A stretch of DNA of 64,000 bases from CAVVSD01 sp963757125. Lineage in GTDB: Bacteria; Actinomycetota; Thermoleophilia; Solirubrobacterales; Solirubrobacteraceae. Positions 8,208 to 16,834 of this stretch are shown piece after piece. The DNA is taken from positions 1,178,001-1,242,000 of the forward strand of contig CAVWQP010000009.1 in NCBI GenBank assembly GCA_963757125.1, in the 5' to 3' direction. The stretch's first letter is position 1; each line of letters begins with the position of its first letter. The notes beneath the pieces are model-generated. The model did no database searches. It was given only the letters and a program-made list of their open reading frames with translations, and was not told where the DNA came from. The translations under genes and the position numbers were made by a program.

Positions 8208-9161
8208 GTGCGCATCCTCGTGCCCGACTCGCTCGCCGACGAGGTGCTCGGCACGCTGCCGCCCGAGGTCGAGCTGATCCGGATCGGCGACGGGCCGATC
8301 CCCGCGGAGGCCGCGGACGCGCGCATGGCACTGCTGACGGGCACGCTTCCGCGCCGGCTCGACGAGATCCTCGCCGCCGCGCCGAACCTGGAGGTCCTGC
8401 AGACGGTCAGCGCGGGCGTCGACTGGCTCGGCGACCGCGTGCCCGACGGCGTCACGCTCTGCAACGCCGGCGGCGTGCACGACACCCCGGTGGCGGAGTG
8501 GGTGGTCACGGCGATCCTGGCGATGACGCGCAGGTTCCCGGACCTCATCGACCTGCAGCGCGAGGGCACCTGGGACCGCGGGATCAACACCTTCGTGGGC
8601 GGTGGGGCCCAGGACTCGCCGCTGTGGCCGATCCCCAACCTGGAGGGCGCGCGGGTGCTCGTCCTGGGACACGGGAGCATCGGGCGAGCCGTCGAGGCCC
8701 GCCTGAAGCCGTTCGGCGTGACGGTGACCGGTGTCGCACGTCACCAGCGGCCCGGCGTGCACGCGATGTCGGAGGCGCACGCGCTCGCGGGGGAGGCAGA
8801 CGTCGTCGTCGTGCTCCTGCCGCTCACGGCCGAGACGAAGGGCGTCGTCGACGGCGCGTTCCTGGACGCGATGCGCCCCGGCGCGCTCCTGGTCAACGCC
8901 GCCCGCGGGCGTCACGTCGTGACGGACGACCTCGTCCCCCGCCTGCGCTCAGGGCGCGTGCGGGCGGCGCTGGACGTCACGGATCCCGAGCCGCTGCCGG
9001 ACGGTCATCCGCTCTGGACGTGTCCCGGACTGCTCATCACGCCCCACATCGCGGGCACGACGGACGGCTGGGAGGACGATGCGCTGCGCCTCGCCGGAGA
9101 CCAGATCCGCCGCCTCGTGGCGGGCGAACCGCTGGTCAATGTGCGGGCAGAGGGATACTGA
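8208..9161 (+). CDS. D-isomer-specific 2-hydroxyacid dehydrogenase
   Basis: An NAD(P)-dependent oxidoreductase interconverting a 2-hydroxyacid and a 2-oxoacid, 317 residues. The nucleotide-binding motif VLGHGSIGRAVE lies mid-protein. The catalytic triad is the Arg of NAARGRHV, the Glu of DPEPLP and the His of TPHIAG. Sequence alone does not separate glyoxylate/hydroxypyruvate reductases from phosphoglycerate-type enzymes; there is no ACT or other regulatory domain. Start chosen at GTG 8208 because the nearby ATG (8199) lies inside the probable -10 hexamer. Monocistronic on the plus strand. Confidence 0.85.
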   Translation: MRILVPDSLADEVLGTLPPEVELIRIGDGPIPAEAADARMALLTGTLPRRLDEILAAAPNLEVLQTVSAGVDWLGDRVPDGVTLCNAGGVHDTPVAEWVVTAILAMTRRFPDLIDLQREGTWDRGINTFVGGGAQDSPLWPIPNLEGARVLVLGHGSIGRAVEARLKPFGVTVTGVARHQRPGVHAMSEAHALAGEADVVVVLLPLTAETKGVVDGAFLDAMRPGALLVNAARGRHVVTDDLVPRLRSGRVRAALDVTDPEPLPDGHPLWTCPGLLITPHIAGTTDGWEDDALRLAGDQIRRLVAGEPLVNVRAEGY

Positions 9162-9167
9162 CCGCAA

Positions 9168-9180
9168 CACACGAGGTGTG
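9168..9180. repeat. 13-bp palindrome CACAC-gag-GTGTG
   Basis: A perfect 5-bp inverted repeat with a 3-nt centre, 10 bp upstream of the -35 of the sigma factor gene. It could be an operator for that promoter or a short hairpin at the end of the dehydrogenase transcript. Confidence 0.35.
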
Positions 9181-9190
9181 GGTAGCACGA

Positions 9191-9219
9191 TTGAGCGGGG
9201 TCCCCGGCGTCGATAATTT
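9191..9219 (+). promoter_or_regulatory. Promoter of the sigma factor gene (TTGAGC-N17-TAATTT)
   Basis: TTGAGC (9191-9196) and TAATTT (9214-9219) are separated by 17 nt. Eight nt later comes ATG 9228, with no ribosome-binding site, so the transcript is probably leaderless. This is among the best sigma-70-like promoters in the window. Confidence 0.5.
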
Positions 9220-9227
9220 CGCCGCCG

Positions 9228-10076
9228 ATGGCGGCCCACGAGCACTCCGAGAACACCGACAGCCTCGATCTCTTCCTGCGTGATGTCCGCGCGCGCAGGC
9301 TGCTGACGCACCGCGAGCACCTCGAGCTCGCGAGACGTGTGGAACGCGGCGACATGCAGGCGAAGCGACGGATGGTGGAGGGCAACCTCCGCCTCGTCGT
9401 GTCGATCGCCCGCAATTACCAGAACCGCGGTCTGCCGCTCCTGGATCTCATCCAGGAGGGGACGATCGGCCTGGTGCGGGCGGTGGAGAAGTTCGACCAC
9501 CGGCGCGGCTTCCGGTTCTCCACGTACGCGACCTGGTGGATTCGCCAGGCGGTCACGCGTGCGCTGGCCGAGAAGGGCCGTGCGATCCGGCTGCCCGTGC
9601 ACGCCGCGGAGCGCCTCGCGCGCCTGCAGCGCGCGCAGGCCGATCTCGCGGTGACGCTCGGTCGCGAGCCGCTCATCTCCGAGCTGGCCGCGCATACCGG
9701 CATGAACATCGAGCACACGCTGGAGCTGCTGCGCGCTGCGCAGACACCGGTGTCGCTCAACCAGCCGGTGGGCGAGGACGGCACGGAGCTCGGCGAGCTT
9801 GTGCCCGACGAGGCCGCGGCGTTCGAGACGGAGATGCACGAGGTGCAGATCACCGACGACGAGCACGCCGCGAAGCTGCCTGCGCTGCTGGGTCGCCTCA
9901 GCGACCGGGAGCGCAGAGTCGTCGAGATGCGCCACGGCCTGAGCGGCGACGCGCCCAGGACCCTGACGGAGATCGGCGGATTCCTCTCGCTGTCGCGGGA
10001 GCGAGTCCGTCAGATCGAGAAGGAGGCGGTCCGGCGACTGCGCGACGCTGCCGAGCAGGAGCGCGCAGTCGCCTGA
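9228..10076 (+). CDS. RpoD/SigB-type RNA polymerase sigma factor
   Basis: A short primary-type sigma factor of 282 residues. Region 1.2 (DSLDLFLRDVRARRLLTHRE), region 2 (NLRLVVSIARNYQNRGLPLL, then FSTYATWWIRQAVTRAL), region 3 (IRLPVHAAERLARLQRAQ) and region 4 (LSDRERRVVEMRHGL, then SRERVRQIEKEAVRRLRDA) are all present, but the long region 1.1 of housekeeping factors is missing. This fits the nonessential SigB/HrdA-like group that assists in stationary phase or stress. No anti-sigma gene is adjacent. It converges on the phasin-like gene. Confidence 0.9.
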   Translation: MAAHEHSENTDSLDLFLRDVRARRLLTHREHLELARRVERGDMQAKRRMVEGNLRLVVSIARNYQNRGLPLLDLIQEGTIGLVRAVEKFDHRRGFRFSTYATWWIRQAVTRALAEKGRAIRLPVHAAERLARLQRAQADLAVTLGREPLISELAAHTGMNIEHTLELLRAAQTPVSLNQPVGEDGTELGELVPDEAAAFETEMHEVQITDDEHAAKLPALLGRLSDRERRVVEMRHGLSGDAPRTLTEIGGFLSLSRERVRQIEKEAVRRLRDAAEQERAVA

Positions 10077-10099
10077 AGGACCAACCTGGTGCGTCCTGG

Positions 10100-10381
10100 C
10101 TAGGCGGCGATGATCTTGCGGCCGGCCGAGACGTAGGCGTCCGTCACATCGCGCACGAAGGCGGCCTGCGCGGTGGCGACGGGCGTCGTCCAGTCGAACG
10201 GAAGGGCCTTGCCGACCTCCTCGTGGAGATCCGCGTAGCTCTTCAGGCCGCGCTCGACGGTGCTGAGGTACGTGTCGCCGGCCTTCTTGCCGGACTCGAG
10301 GACGTCCTCGTTGAACGCCTTGGCGCGGGTGGTGAACTCCTCGACGGTCTGCTCGGGAGTCGGAGTCTTGGGGGCGGGCAT
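10100..10381 (-). CDS. Small helical phasin-like protein
   Basis: A 93-residue, mostly helical protein without cysteines or a signal peptide (EEFTTRAKAFNEDVLESGKK, then AFVRDVTDAYVSAGRKIIAA). Helix pattern and size recall phasins that coat polyhydroxyalkanoate granules, but no other granule gene is in the window, so this is a resemblance only. A ribosome-binding site (GGAGG) precedes the ATG. A four-part GTTAGCA-type repeat 42-79 bp upstream suggests tight control by a repressor. Confidence 0.55.
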   Translation of the reverse strand: MPAPKTPTPEQTVEEFTTRAKAFNEDVLESGKKAGDTYLSTVERGLKSYADLHEEVGKALPFDWTTPVATAQAAFVRDVTDAYVSAGRKIIAA

Positions 10382-10422
10382 GTGGTTCCTCCGGCTTTGG
10401 TTGCTCGTTCTCGGTACGACGT

Positions 10423-10460
10423 GTTAGCACGTTAGCAGAGTCTGAGCTAACTGCTAGCAC
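10423..10460 (-). promoter_or_regulatory. Four-half-site operator (GTTAGCA type)
   Basis: Two direct copies, GTTAGCAC (10423-10430) and GTTAGCAG (10431-10438), face inverted GCTAAC (10446-10451) and the self-complementary TGCTAGCA (10452-10459). GTTAGC-N9-GCTAAC forms a perfect palindrome at its ends. It lies upstream of the phasin-like gene and covers the stop codon of the PPOX gene. The layout fits cooperative binding by a TetR-like dimer pair; no candidate repressor is adjacent. Confidence 0.5.
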
Positions 10461-10878
10461 CTCGTCCGATCGAGAACAGTCGGTGGTCCCAGCTCACGAC
10501 GTGCGTGGGCGTGAACTGCAGCGCCACGCGCTTCGGCGCCTGCGTCCGCGCCGCGCGTTCTCCCTGACCGTAGCGGGTCATGAGATCCATCCCGATGTCG
10601 AGCACGGTGTCGAGGTCGCGGTGGATCGTGACGTCTGCCTCGAACATCGCGCCGCGCAGCTCCTCGTACCGCTCGCCGGCCTCCACCTGCAGCGTCGCGC
10701 GCGGGTCACGCTCCAGGTTGCGGACCTTCTGGGACTTCGCGTACGTCCACGCCCAGACGTCGCGGTCGCGGACGACGTACCAGAGGGGCATGAGATGGGG
10801 GAACCCGCGCGGGCCGAACGTCGCGCACGTCACCGTTCGCTCCTCGTCCAGGAACGCGGCGAGCCCCTCCGGGCTCAT
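10447..10878 (-). CDS. Pyridoxamine 5'-phosphate oxidase-family (PPOX) protein
   Basis: A split-barrel flavin/F420-binding protein of 143 residues (MSPEGLAAFLDEERTVTCAT, then GFPHLMPLWYVVRDRDVWAW and SQKVRNLERDPRATLQVE). Such proteins use FMN or F420 to reduce or oxidise small molecules; cofactor and substrate cannot be settled here. ATG 10878 is preferred; a TTG at 10896 directly abutting the folD stop would add six residues. It is the last gene of the sox-folD transcript. The overlap of its stop with an operator-like repeat is unusual. Confidence 0.75.
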   Translation of the reverse strand: MSPEGLAAFLDEERTVTCATFGPRGFPHLMPLWYVVRDRDVWAWTYAKSQKVRNLERDPRATLQVEAGERYEELRGAMFEADVTIHRDLDTVLDIGMDLMTRYGQGERAARTQAPKRVALQFTPTHVVSWDHRLFSIGRGASS

Positions 10879-10896
10879 GCGGATCCGATCGCGCAA

Positions 10897-11745
10897 CTAC
10901 ACCGTCCAGAGGGCCGCCTGGAGCGTGTTCTGCAGCAGGCAGGCGATCGTCATCGGGCCGACCCCGCCCGGCACGGGGGTGACCGCGGACGCGACCTCCA
11001 TCGCGGCGTCGAAGTCCACGTCGCCGACGAGGCCGTCCTCCGTGCGGGTGATGCCGACGTCGATGACCGTCGCGCCCGGCTTGATCCAGTCGCCCTCGAC
11101 CATGCGCGGCCGGCCGACCGCGGCGATGAGCACGTCCGCGCGCCGGCACGCGGCGGCCAGATCGCGGGTGTGGGAGTGGCAGATCGTCATCGTGGCGTCC
11201 GCCTCGACGAGCAGCCGCCCCATGGGCTTGCCGAAGAGGTTCGACCGGCCGAGGATCACCGCCTCCGCGCCGTCGAGGTCCGCATCGGCCTCCTGCAGCA
11301 GCCGCATCACGCCCAGCGGCGTGCACGGCCGCAGCCCGACCATCCCGATCGCGAGGCGCCCGGCACTCTCGACCGTCAGGCCGTCGATGTCCTTCTCCGG
11401 GATGATCCGGTTGGTGAGCTCCGGCCCGTCGAGGTGGTCGGGGACCGGGAGCTGGCAGAGGATGCCGCTGACGTCGGGGTCGGCGTTGAGCTGCTCGATG
11501 AGTGCGACCGCCTCCTCCTGCGTCGTGTCGACGGGCAGCGTGTGCCCGATCGAGCGCATGCCGACCTCCTCGCATGCGCGGTGCTTGCTGCCGACGTAGA
11601 CGGCGGACGCCTCGTCCTCGCCGATCAGGACCGTCGCGAGGCCCGGGGTCCGGCCGTGCTCCCGCTGGAACTCGGCGACCCCCGACGCGACCTCCTGCCT
11701 GACGGCGGCGGCGACCGCCTTGCCGTCGATGACCCGTGCGCTCAC
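10897..11745 (-). CDS. folD: FolD: methylenetetrahydrofolate dehydrogenase/cyclohydrolase
   Basis: Bifunctional cytosolic enzyme oxidising 5,10-methylene-THF to methenyl-THF and hydrolysing it to 10-formyl-THF. At 282 residues it is full length. Signatures include YVGSKHRACEEVGM (catalytic Lys of the YxxxK motif), QLPVPDHL, IPEKDIDGL, GRSNLFGKPM and the C-terminal TPVPGGVGPMT. It starts 19 bp after soxB. Heterotetrameric sarcosine oxidase makes 5,10-methylene-THF, so co-expression links demethylation to formyl-THF and NADPH production. Confidence 0.95.
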   Translation of the reverse strand: MSARVIDGKAVAAAVRQEVASGVAEFQREHGRTPGLATVLIGEDEASAVYVGSKHRACEEVGMRSIGHTLPVDTTQEEAVALIEQLNADPDVSGILCQLPVPDHLDGPELTNRIIPEKDIDGLTVESAGRLAIGMVGLRPCTPLGVMRLLQEADADLDGAEAVILGRSNLFGKPMGRLLVEADATMTICHSHTRDLAAACRRADVLIAAVGRPRMVEGDWIKPGATVIDVGITRTEDGLVGDVDFDAAMEVASAVTPVPGGVGPMTIACLLQNTLQAALWTV

Positions 11746-11764
11746 CGGCGCGAGTCTGCCAGTT

Positions 11765-12976
11765 TCAGTGTGAGACGGCGGCCGCGGCCAGCTCGGAGAC
11801 CAGCTCGTCCTTGTAGAAGCGCTCCAGGCGGAACGGCTCGATCAGATCCGGCTGGCGCCCGGTGGCCACGAGCTCCGCGAGCGTCGCGCCGACGATCGGG
11901 GCCGCCTTGAACCCGTACGTGCCCCAGCCGGCGCTGACGTGGAAGTTCTCCACCTCCGTCTGGCCGAGGATCGGGCTGTAGTCCGGGCTGAGGTCGCACA
12001 GCCCGGCCCAGGACCGCAGGATGCGCGCGTGCTCGAGCTGGGGGAACAGCTCGAGCGTGTGGCGGGTGAGGTCCTGGAGGAAGTTCAGCGTGCCCTGCAT
12101 CCGGTACGTCGTCCACGGCTCGATCTCCGAGCCCATGACGAACTCGCCGCGGTCGGTCTGGGAGATGTAGATGTGCATCTGCGAGGACACGATCACGACG
12201 TCGAGCATCGGCTTGACCGGCTCGGTGACGCACGCCTGCAGGATGTGGGTGGTGATCGGCAGCGGCACGCCGGCCATGTCGTTGATCAGCGTGCTCCAGC
12301 CAGCGGTGCAGTTGATGACCTGCCCGGCCTTGATGGTGCCGCGGTTCGTCCGGACGCCCTCGATGCGCCCGTTCACGCGGTCCATGCCCGTGACCTCGGT
12401 GTACGGATGGATCTCGGCGCCGCCCTCGTCCGCGCCGCGGGCGAAGCCCCAGACCACCGCGTCGTGGCGGATGATGCCGCCGGGCGGGTGGTACAGCGCG
12501 CCGAGCACCGGATACACGGCGTCGTCGGTCACCTGCATCGGCGGGCACAGCGTCTGCACCTCGTCGGGGCCGATGAGCCGCGAGTCGATGCCGTTGAGGC
12601 GGTTGACCTCCGCACGGTTGGCCATGACGAACATCGCGCGGTCCGTGTGGGCGAGCGTGAGGTGGCCGCAGCGGCTGAACAGGACGTTGAAGTCGAGGTC
12701 CTGCGACAGGCCGTCGTAGAGCTTCAGGGACGCGTCGTAGAACCGCGCGCCCTCGGGCGTCTTGTAGTTCGAGCGCAGGATCGTCGTGTTGCGGCCGGCC
12801 GCGCCCGAGCCGATGTAGTTCTTCTCGAGCACGGCGACGTCGGTGATGCCGTGCTGCCTGAGGTAGTACGCCGTGGCCAGACCGTGAGCGCCGCCGCCGA
12901 TGATCACGACGTCGTAGGAGTCCTTGAGCTCCTGGCGCGACCGCCACATGCGGCGCTTGCGGAAGATGTCACGCAT
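11765..12976 (-). CDS. soxB: Sarcosine oxidase subunit beta
   Basis: The catalytic FAD subunit of heterotetrameric sarcosine oxidase, 403 residues. The N-terminal dinucleotide fold is VVIIGGGAHGLATAYYLR, followed by GSGAAGRNTTILRSNY. H171, in IRHDAVVWG, matches the histidine that carries covalent FMN in characterised SoxB. Near the C-terminus are SWAGLCDLSPDYSPILG and SAGWGTYGFKAAP, typical of the DAO fold. It overlaps soxG by 8 bp and precedes folD. Its place after soxG, rather than first, differs from the common soxBDAG order. Confidence 0.93.
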   Translation of the reverse strand: MRDIFRKRRMWRSRQELKDSYDVVIIGGGAHGLATAYYLRQHGITDVAVLEKNYIGSGAAGRNTTILRSNYKTPEGARFYDASLKLYDGLSQDLDFNVLFSRCGHLTLAHTDRAMFVMANRAEVNRLNGIDSRLIGPDEVQTLCPPMQVTDDAVYPVLGALYHPPGGIIRHDAVVWGFARGADEGGAEIHPYTEVTGMDRVNGRIEGVRTNRGTIKAGQVINCTAGWSTLINDMAGVPLPITTHILQACVTEPVKPMLDVVIVSSQMHIYISQTDRGEFVMGSEIEPWTTYRMQGTLNFLQDLTRHTLELFPQLEHARILRSWAGLCDLSPDYSPILGQTEVENFHVSAGWGTYGFKAAPIVGATLAELVATGRQPDLIEPFRLERFYKDELVSELAAAAVSH

Positions 12977-13580
12977 CGGGCAGCTCCAGGAGGTCGTCGA
13001 CGCCGATCGGCCCGCCGCCGAGATGCCCGGCGGCGTCCGCGACGACGGTCCACAGGTACTCGCCGTAGGCGGAGCCCACGAGCAGGAGGTAGCGCTCGTC
13101 GTCCTCGCGGATGACGAAGCCGGGTGTGCGGGCGACCGATCCGGGCCGCAGCCCGCGAACGGGCGTGGCCTGCGGTCGCAGGTCCAGCGCGCAGAAGCGG
13201 GCGATCGTCTCCCGCGCCATCGGGCCGGCGATCGTCATCGCGCAGTAGGCGGCAGTCACGTCCAGGCCCTCGGCGCTGCCGCCGATGACGAGCGCGCGGG
13301 TGGGGGTGAGCACGCAGTGCCAGGCGCCGTCGGCCCGCGTCGCCATCCCGTCCGGGGTGCCGACGTCGTCGCCCTGGATCTCGACCTTGCGCAGATGCGA
13401 GACGTCGGCGAAGCCCACGGTGCCGCGAGGCCCGTCGAAGCGCACGGCGACGTTCCAGCCGTCGCGGCGCTCGAGCGTCGCACCGGCGGCGATCGCCTTG
13501 CCCTCCATCGGGCTGCGCGCGACCGGCACCCAGCGTCCGGCTCCGGGCCGGGGTGAGGGATCGAGGAAGGCGAGGCTCAT
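12969..13580 (-). CDS. soxG: Sarcosine oxidase subunit gamma
   Basis: A 203-residue GcvT-C-like subunit of the complex. The fold is recognisable from SPMEGKAIAAGATLERRDGW, VGFADVSHLRKVEIQG and GLRPGSVARTPGFVI. It has no known catalytic residues and helps build the folate cavity. The ATG at 13580 overlaps the soxA stop (ATGA) and the gene end overlaps soxB, so all four sox cistrons are coupled. Confidence 0.88.
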   Translation of the reverse strand: MSLAFLDPSPRPGAGRWVPVARSPMEGKAIAAGATLERRDGWNVAVRFDGPRGTVGFADVSHLRKVEIQGDDVGTPDGMATRADGAWHCVLTPTRALVIGGSAEGLDVTAAYCAMTIAGPMARETIARFCALDLRPQATPVRGLRPGSVARTPGFVIREDDERYLLLVGSAYGEYLWTVVADAAGHLGGGPIGVDDLLELPDA

Positions 13581-16459
13581 GAGCGCACCAGGGTCCCCTC
13601 GGGGTCGTGGAACGGGCTGGTCTGGACGGTCGCGTCGTACGTGCGACCGTCGTAGGAGATCGTCACCTGCGCGCCGTCCTCGGCCTGCGCGGACGGCACC
13701 CAGGCCATGCCGATGACCTTGCCGACCTGGCGGCTGTGGCGCGCGCTGGTGACCTGGCCGATCGGCGCGCCGCCCTCGTCGAGGACCGCGGCGCCCTCGG
13801 CGGGCACGTCGCCGTCGGGGAGGCTGAAGCCGACGAGCGCGGTGGAGGCCGGATGCTCGACGGCGCGCTCCAGCGCCCAGCGCCCGATGAAGTCCTCCTC
13901 CTTGTCGAGCTTGACGATCCACGGCATCGCCGCGCCGAAGGGCGTCGACTCGGAGTCCGTGTCCTGCCCGACCAGGATGTGGAGCTTCTGGAGGCGCAGG
14001 ATGCGCTGCGGCTCCAGGCCGAACGGGCGGATGCCGTGCTCGGCGCCGGCCTCCATCACCGCGTCCCAGAGGTCCTGCGCGTGCGGCGCGGGGCAGTGGA
14101 TCTCGTAGCCCAGCTCGCCGGTGAAGCCGATCCGCAGGACCAGGCACGACACCCCCGCGACCTGCGCGGGCAGCGCGTCGAGGTAGGTCATGCCGTCGGC
14201 CGACATGTCGGCGTCGGTCAGCGACTGCAGGATCTCGCGAGACCGCGGGCCGGCGAGGTTCATCGCGGCCGAGGCCTGCGTGACGTCCGTGATGTGGACG
14301 CGCATGCCCCAGTCGGCGAGCCACCACGTGAACCAGTTGTAGACCGCTCCGGCGCCACTGGAGGTCGTCGTGACGTAGAACGAGTCGTCGTCGAGGCGCG
14401 CGATCGTCCCGTCGTCGGTGATGCGGCCCGTCTCGCTGGTCAGCACGCCGTAGCGGATGCGGCCGGGCTTCAGATTCGAGACCCGGTTGGGGTAGAGCCG
14501 GTCGAGGAACGTGCCCGCGTCGGGCCCGCGGACGAGCAGCTTGCCGAGGGTGGAGACGTCGATGAGGCCGGCGGCGTCGTGGACCGCCTTCGCCTCGCCC
14601 TCGGGGTCGCCGTAGTCGTAGGCGCGGCGCCAGTCGCCCGCCCACTTCACGTTCGCGCCCAGCTCGCGGTGGCGGCCGTGGACCGCGGAGCGCTTCGCGG
14701 GCTCGAACGGGCGCCCCGCGAGGGCGCCCATCGGCACGGTCGACCAGGGCGGCCGGGCCGTCGTGATGCCGACGTCGTCCAGCGACCGCCCCGTCACCGC
14801 GGCGAGGACGCGGATCGAGGCGAGCTGCGAGTGGCGCCCCTGCGAGGGGCCCATCGTGACGGTGGTGTAGCGCTTGGAGAGCTCGATCGAGTCGTAGCCC
14901 TCGGCCACGGCGTAGGCGATGTCCTTCGCCGAGATGTCCTCGTCGAGGTCGACGAACGCCTTGCCACCGCGGCGGCCGTCCCGCGCATAGGCGGGCGGGG
15001 CGGCGACCGGGGACTGCGGCGGGAGCGCGTCGAGGCGCTTGCGCTCGTTCGTCAGCGCGCGCTTGGCGGTCGCGCCGCCGAGGCCGAGCGCCACGACGGC
15101 GTCGAGGCCCGCGGCCGTGCCGGAGGCGGCGGCCGCGTCGGCGTCCTCGTGCCCGGCGACGGCGCCGGCCGCGTGGACGATTCCCTCGGGCAGCTCGGCG
15201 AGGAACCGGCTCGTCGCCGCGTCGTAGCGCGCCTTCGCGCCGGACTGCAGCAGCAGCGACGTTGCCGGCGCCGTGCCGCCCGACACGGCCAGGAGGTCGC
15301 AGGGGATCTCCTCGAGCGTGCCCGTGGCCTTGCCCGTCGGGTCGACGCGCGCGAGGACCGCGCCGGCGACCCCGTTGCGCCCGAGCGCGCGCACGACCGT
15401 CATCCCGGCCAGCAGGCGGATGCCCGCGGCCTGCACGGCGGCGCCGAGCTCGCGGTCGGCCGCGTCCGGTCTCAGGTCGGCGATCGCGGCGATCTCCACG
15501 CCCGCCTCCCGTAGCGCCAGCGCGGCATCCAGGCCGCGGTCGCCGGTCGTCGAGATCACCGCGGTGGTGCCCGGTCGCACCGCCCACAGGGCCGCGAGGC
15601 GGCGCGCGCCGCCGGTCATCATCACGCCGGGGAGGTCGTTGTCCTTGAAGACGAGGGGCTGCTCGATCGCGCCCGTCGCCGCGACGTGGCGCCGCGCACG
15701 CACCTGGTGCAGCGTGTCGCCCTGCCAGATCGGGACGAGCCCGTCGTAGAAGCCGAGCGCGGGCGCGTTGGACAGCACCTCGACCCCTGCGGCACGAGCC
15801 TCGTCGGCCAGCGCGCGGACGCGCTCGTGGCCGCCCTCGGCGAGCTGTGCGCCGCCCGGCTCGACGTCGTCGTCGGCGAGCACGACGTCGGCGCCCTGGC
15901 GGGCCGCGGCGATCGCGGCCGACAGCCCGGCGATCCCGCCGCCGATGACCAGCACGTCGCAGTGGCGGCGGCGGTACTCCGTGCGCCACTCGCGGTCGTC
16001 CTGGCGCTCCGGGAGCCGCCCGAGGCCGGCGACGCCGCGCAGCGCGCGCTCGTAGAGCGGCCAGGCGCGGCGCGGCCACTTGAAGGTCTTGTAGTAGAAG
16101 CCGGGCGGGGTGAACGGGCCGCCCGCGATGTCCGACATCCGCATGACGTCGAAGTCCAGCGACGGCCAGGCGTTCTGGTGCTCGACGACCATGCCGTCGC
16201 GGACGACCTCGCTCGACGCGCGGATGCCGGGCGCGCCGTCGACCTGCACGAGCGAGCTCGCGCCCTGGCCCGCCCAGTCCATCTCGCCGCGGGGGCGGTG
16301 GTACTTGAACGAGCGGGAGAAGATCCTGCGCCCGCCGGCGTACAGCGCGGACGCGATCGTGTCGCCCGCGAACGCCTCGACGGGCTTGCCGTCGAAGGTG
16401 AACGTGACGGTGCGCGAGCGATCGATGCGCTCGCCGGGGCGGGGATCGAGGCGGGTCAC
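13577..16459 (-). CDS. soxA: Sarcosine oxidase subunit alpha
   Basis: The 960-residue subunit that binds NAD+ and tetrahydrofolate and turns the formaldehyde-level carbon into 5,10-methylene-THF. Domain order: an N-terminal 2Fe-2S-like fold (TVTFTFDGKPVEAFAGDTIA, here without the cysteine cluster), an NAD/FAD fold (VLVIGGGIAGLSAAIAAARQ), a linker, then a C-terminal aminomethyltransferase domain (YPNRVSNLKPGRIRYGVLTS, then LRIGFTGELGYEIHCP). GTG start at 16459, overlapping the soxD stop (GTGA); open reading continues upstream but lacks homology. Confidence 0.93.
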   Translation of the reverse strand: MTRLDPRPGERIDRSRTVTFTFDGKPVEAFAGDTIASALYAGGRRIFSRSFKYHRPRGEMDWAGQGASSLVQVDGAPGIRASSEVVRDGMVVEHQNAWPSLDFDVMRMSDIAGGPFTPPGFYYKTFKWPRRAWPLYERALRGVAGLGRLPERQDDREWRTEYRRRHCDVLVIGGGIAGLSAAIAAARQGADVVLADDDVEPGGAQLAEGGHERVRALADEARAAGVEVLSNAPALGFYDGLVPIWQGDTLHQVRARRHVAATGAIEQPLVFKDNDLPGVMMTGGARRLAALWAVRPGTTAVISTTGDRGLDAALALREAGVEIAAIADLRPDAADRELGAAVQAAGIRLLAGMTVVRALGRNGVAGAVLARVDPTGKATGTLEEIPCDLLAVSGGTAPATSLLLQSGAKARYDAATSRFLAELPEGIVHAAGAVAGHEDADAAAASGTAAGLDAVVALGLGGATAKRALTNERKRLDALPPQSPVAAPPAYARDGRRGGKAFVDLDEDISAKDIAYAVAEGYDSIELSKRYTTVTMGPSQGRHSQLASIRVLAAVTGRSLDDVGITTARPPWSTVPMGALAGRPFEPAKRSAVHGRHRELGANVKWAGDWRRAYDYGDPEGEAKAVHDAAGLIDVSTLGKLLVRGPDAGTFLDRLYPNRVSNLKPGRIRYGVLTSETGRITDDGTIARLDDDSFYVTTTSSGAGAVYNWFTWWLADWGMRVHITDVTQASAAMNLAGPRSREILQSLTDADMSADGMTYLDALPAQVAGVSCLVLRIGFTGELGYEIHCPAPHAQDLWDAVMEAGAEHGIRPFGLEPQRILRLQKLHILVGQDTDSESTPFGAAMPWIVKLDKEEDFIGRWALERAVEHPASTALVGFSLPDGDVPAEGAAVLDEGGAPIGQVTSARHSRQVGKVIGMAWVPSAQAEDGAQVTISYDGRTYDATVQTSPFHDPEGTLVRS

Positions 16460-16758
16460 GGCGCTCCCTCCACGTGCGAGGACCCGCGGTCGGGCGCGCC
16501 GGGCGCGTCCTGCGGCGTCGCGGTCCAGTGCACCTCGTTGGTCCGGGTGTCGCGCTCGGCGAGGAACCACGCGCCGCAGCCGGAGCGGTGGACCCACCAC
16601 TCGCGCTGCACGCCGGCGACGTTGCGGCGGAAGTACGCGTACTCGTTGAGCTCGCGTCGGCTGGGACGCCCCTTGGGGCGACTGGAGACCTCGCCGCCGA
16701 AGCCGAAGTCTGTGACCTCGCGGCTCCCGCAGTGCGGGCAGGTGAGGAGGAAGGACAC
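16456..16758 (-). CDS. soxD: Sarcosine oxidase subunit delta
   Basis: The small subunit, 100 residues. It begins MSFLLTCPHCGSREVTDFGF and continues with NEYAYFRRNVAGVQREWWVH and SGCGAWFLAERDT. The CPHC pair and the later cysteine, with a nearby histidine, form the structural zinc site of SoxD. It is the first gene of the soxDAGB-folD transcript, 76 bp from the divergent LysR gene. Confidence 0.93.
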   Translation of the reverse strand: MSFLLTCPHCGSREVTDFGFGGEVSSRPKGRPSRRELNEYAYFRRNVAGVQREWWVHRSGCGAWFLAERDTRTNEVHWTATPQDAPGAPDRGSSHVEGAP

Positions 16759-16834
16759 GGGCCGCGAACGTAGACCCGCCCGATGATCGTGTCCAATACT
16801 CTTCCGGCGACTCTGTGATCTGGGAGCGATATCA
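16759..16834. promoter_or_regulatory. Divergent sox / LysR promoter region
   Basis: These 76 bp separate soxD from the LysR gene. On the minus strand TTGGAC and TACGTT are 18 nt apart, a possible sox promoter. The AT-richer stretch ATCGTGTCCAATACT is the natural place for a LysR (T-N11-A) box. Not resolvable further by eye. Confidence 0.35.

Noticed and set aside
10077..10097. Terminator between the second sigma factor and the phasin-like gene
   Set aside because: AGGAC and GTCCT can pair, but the stem is only five base pairs with weak inner pairing; not convincing.
10424..10450. CIRCE heat-shock element
   Set aside because: TTAGC-N9-GCTAA looks like it, but CIRCE is TTAGCACTC-N9-GAGTGCTAA; here the N9 lies inside shorter arms, and no chaperone gene follows.
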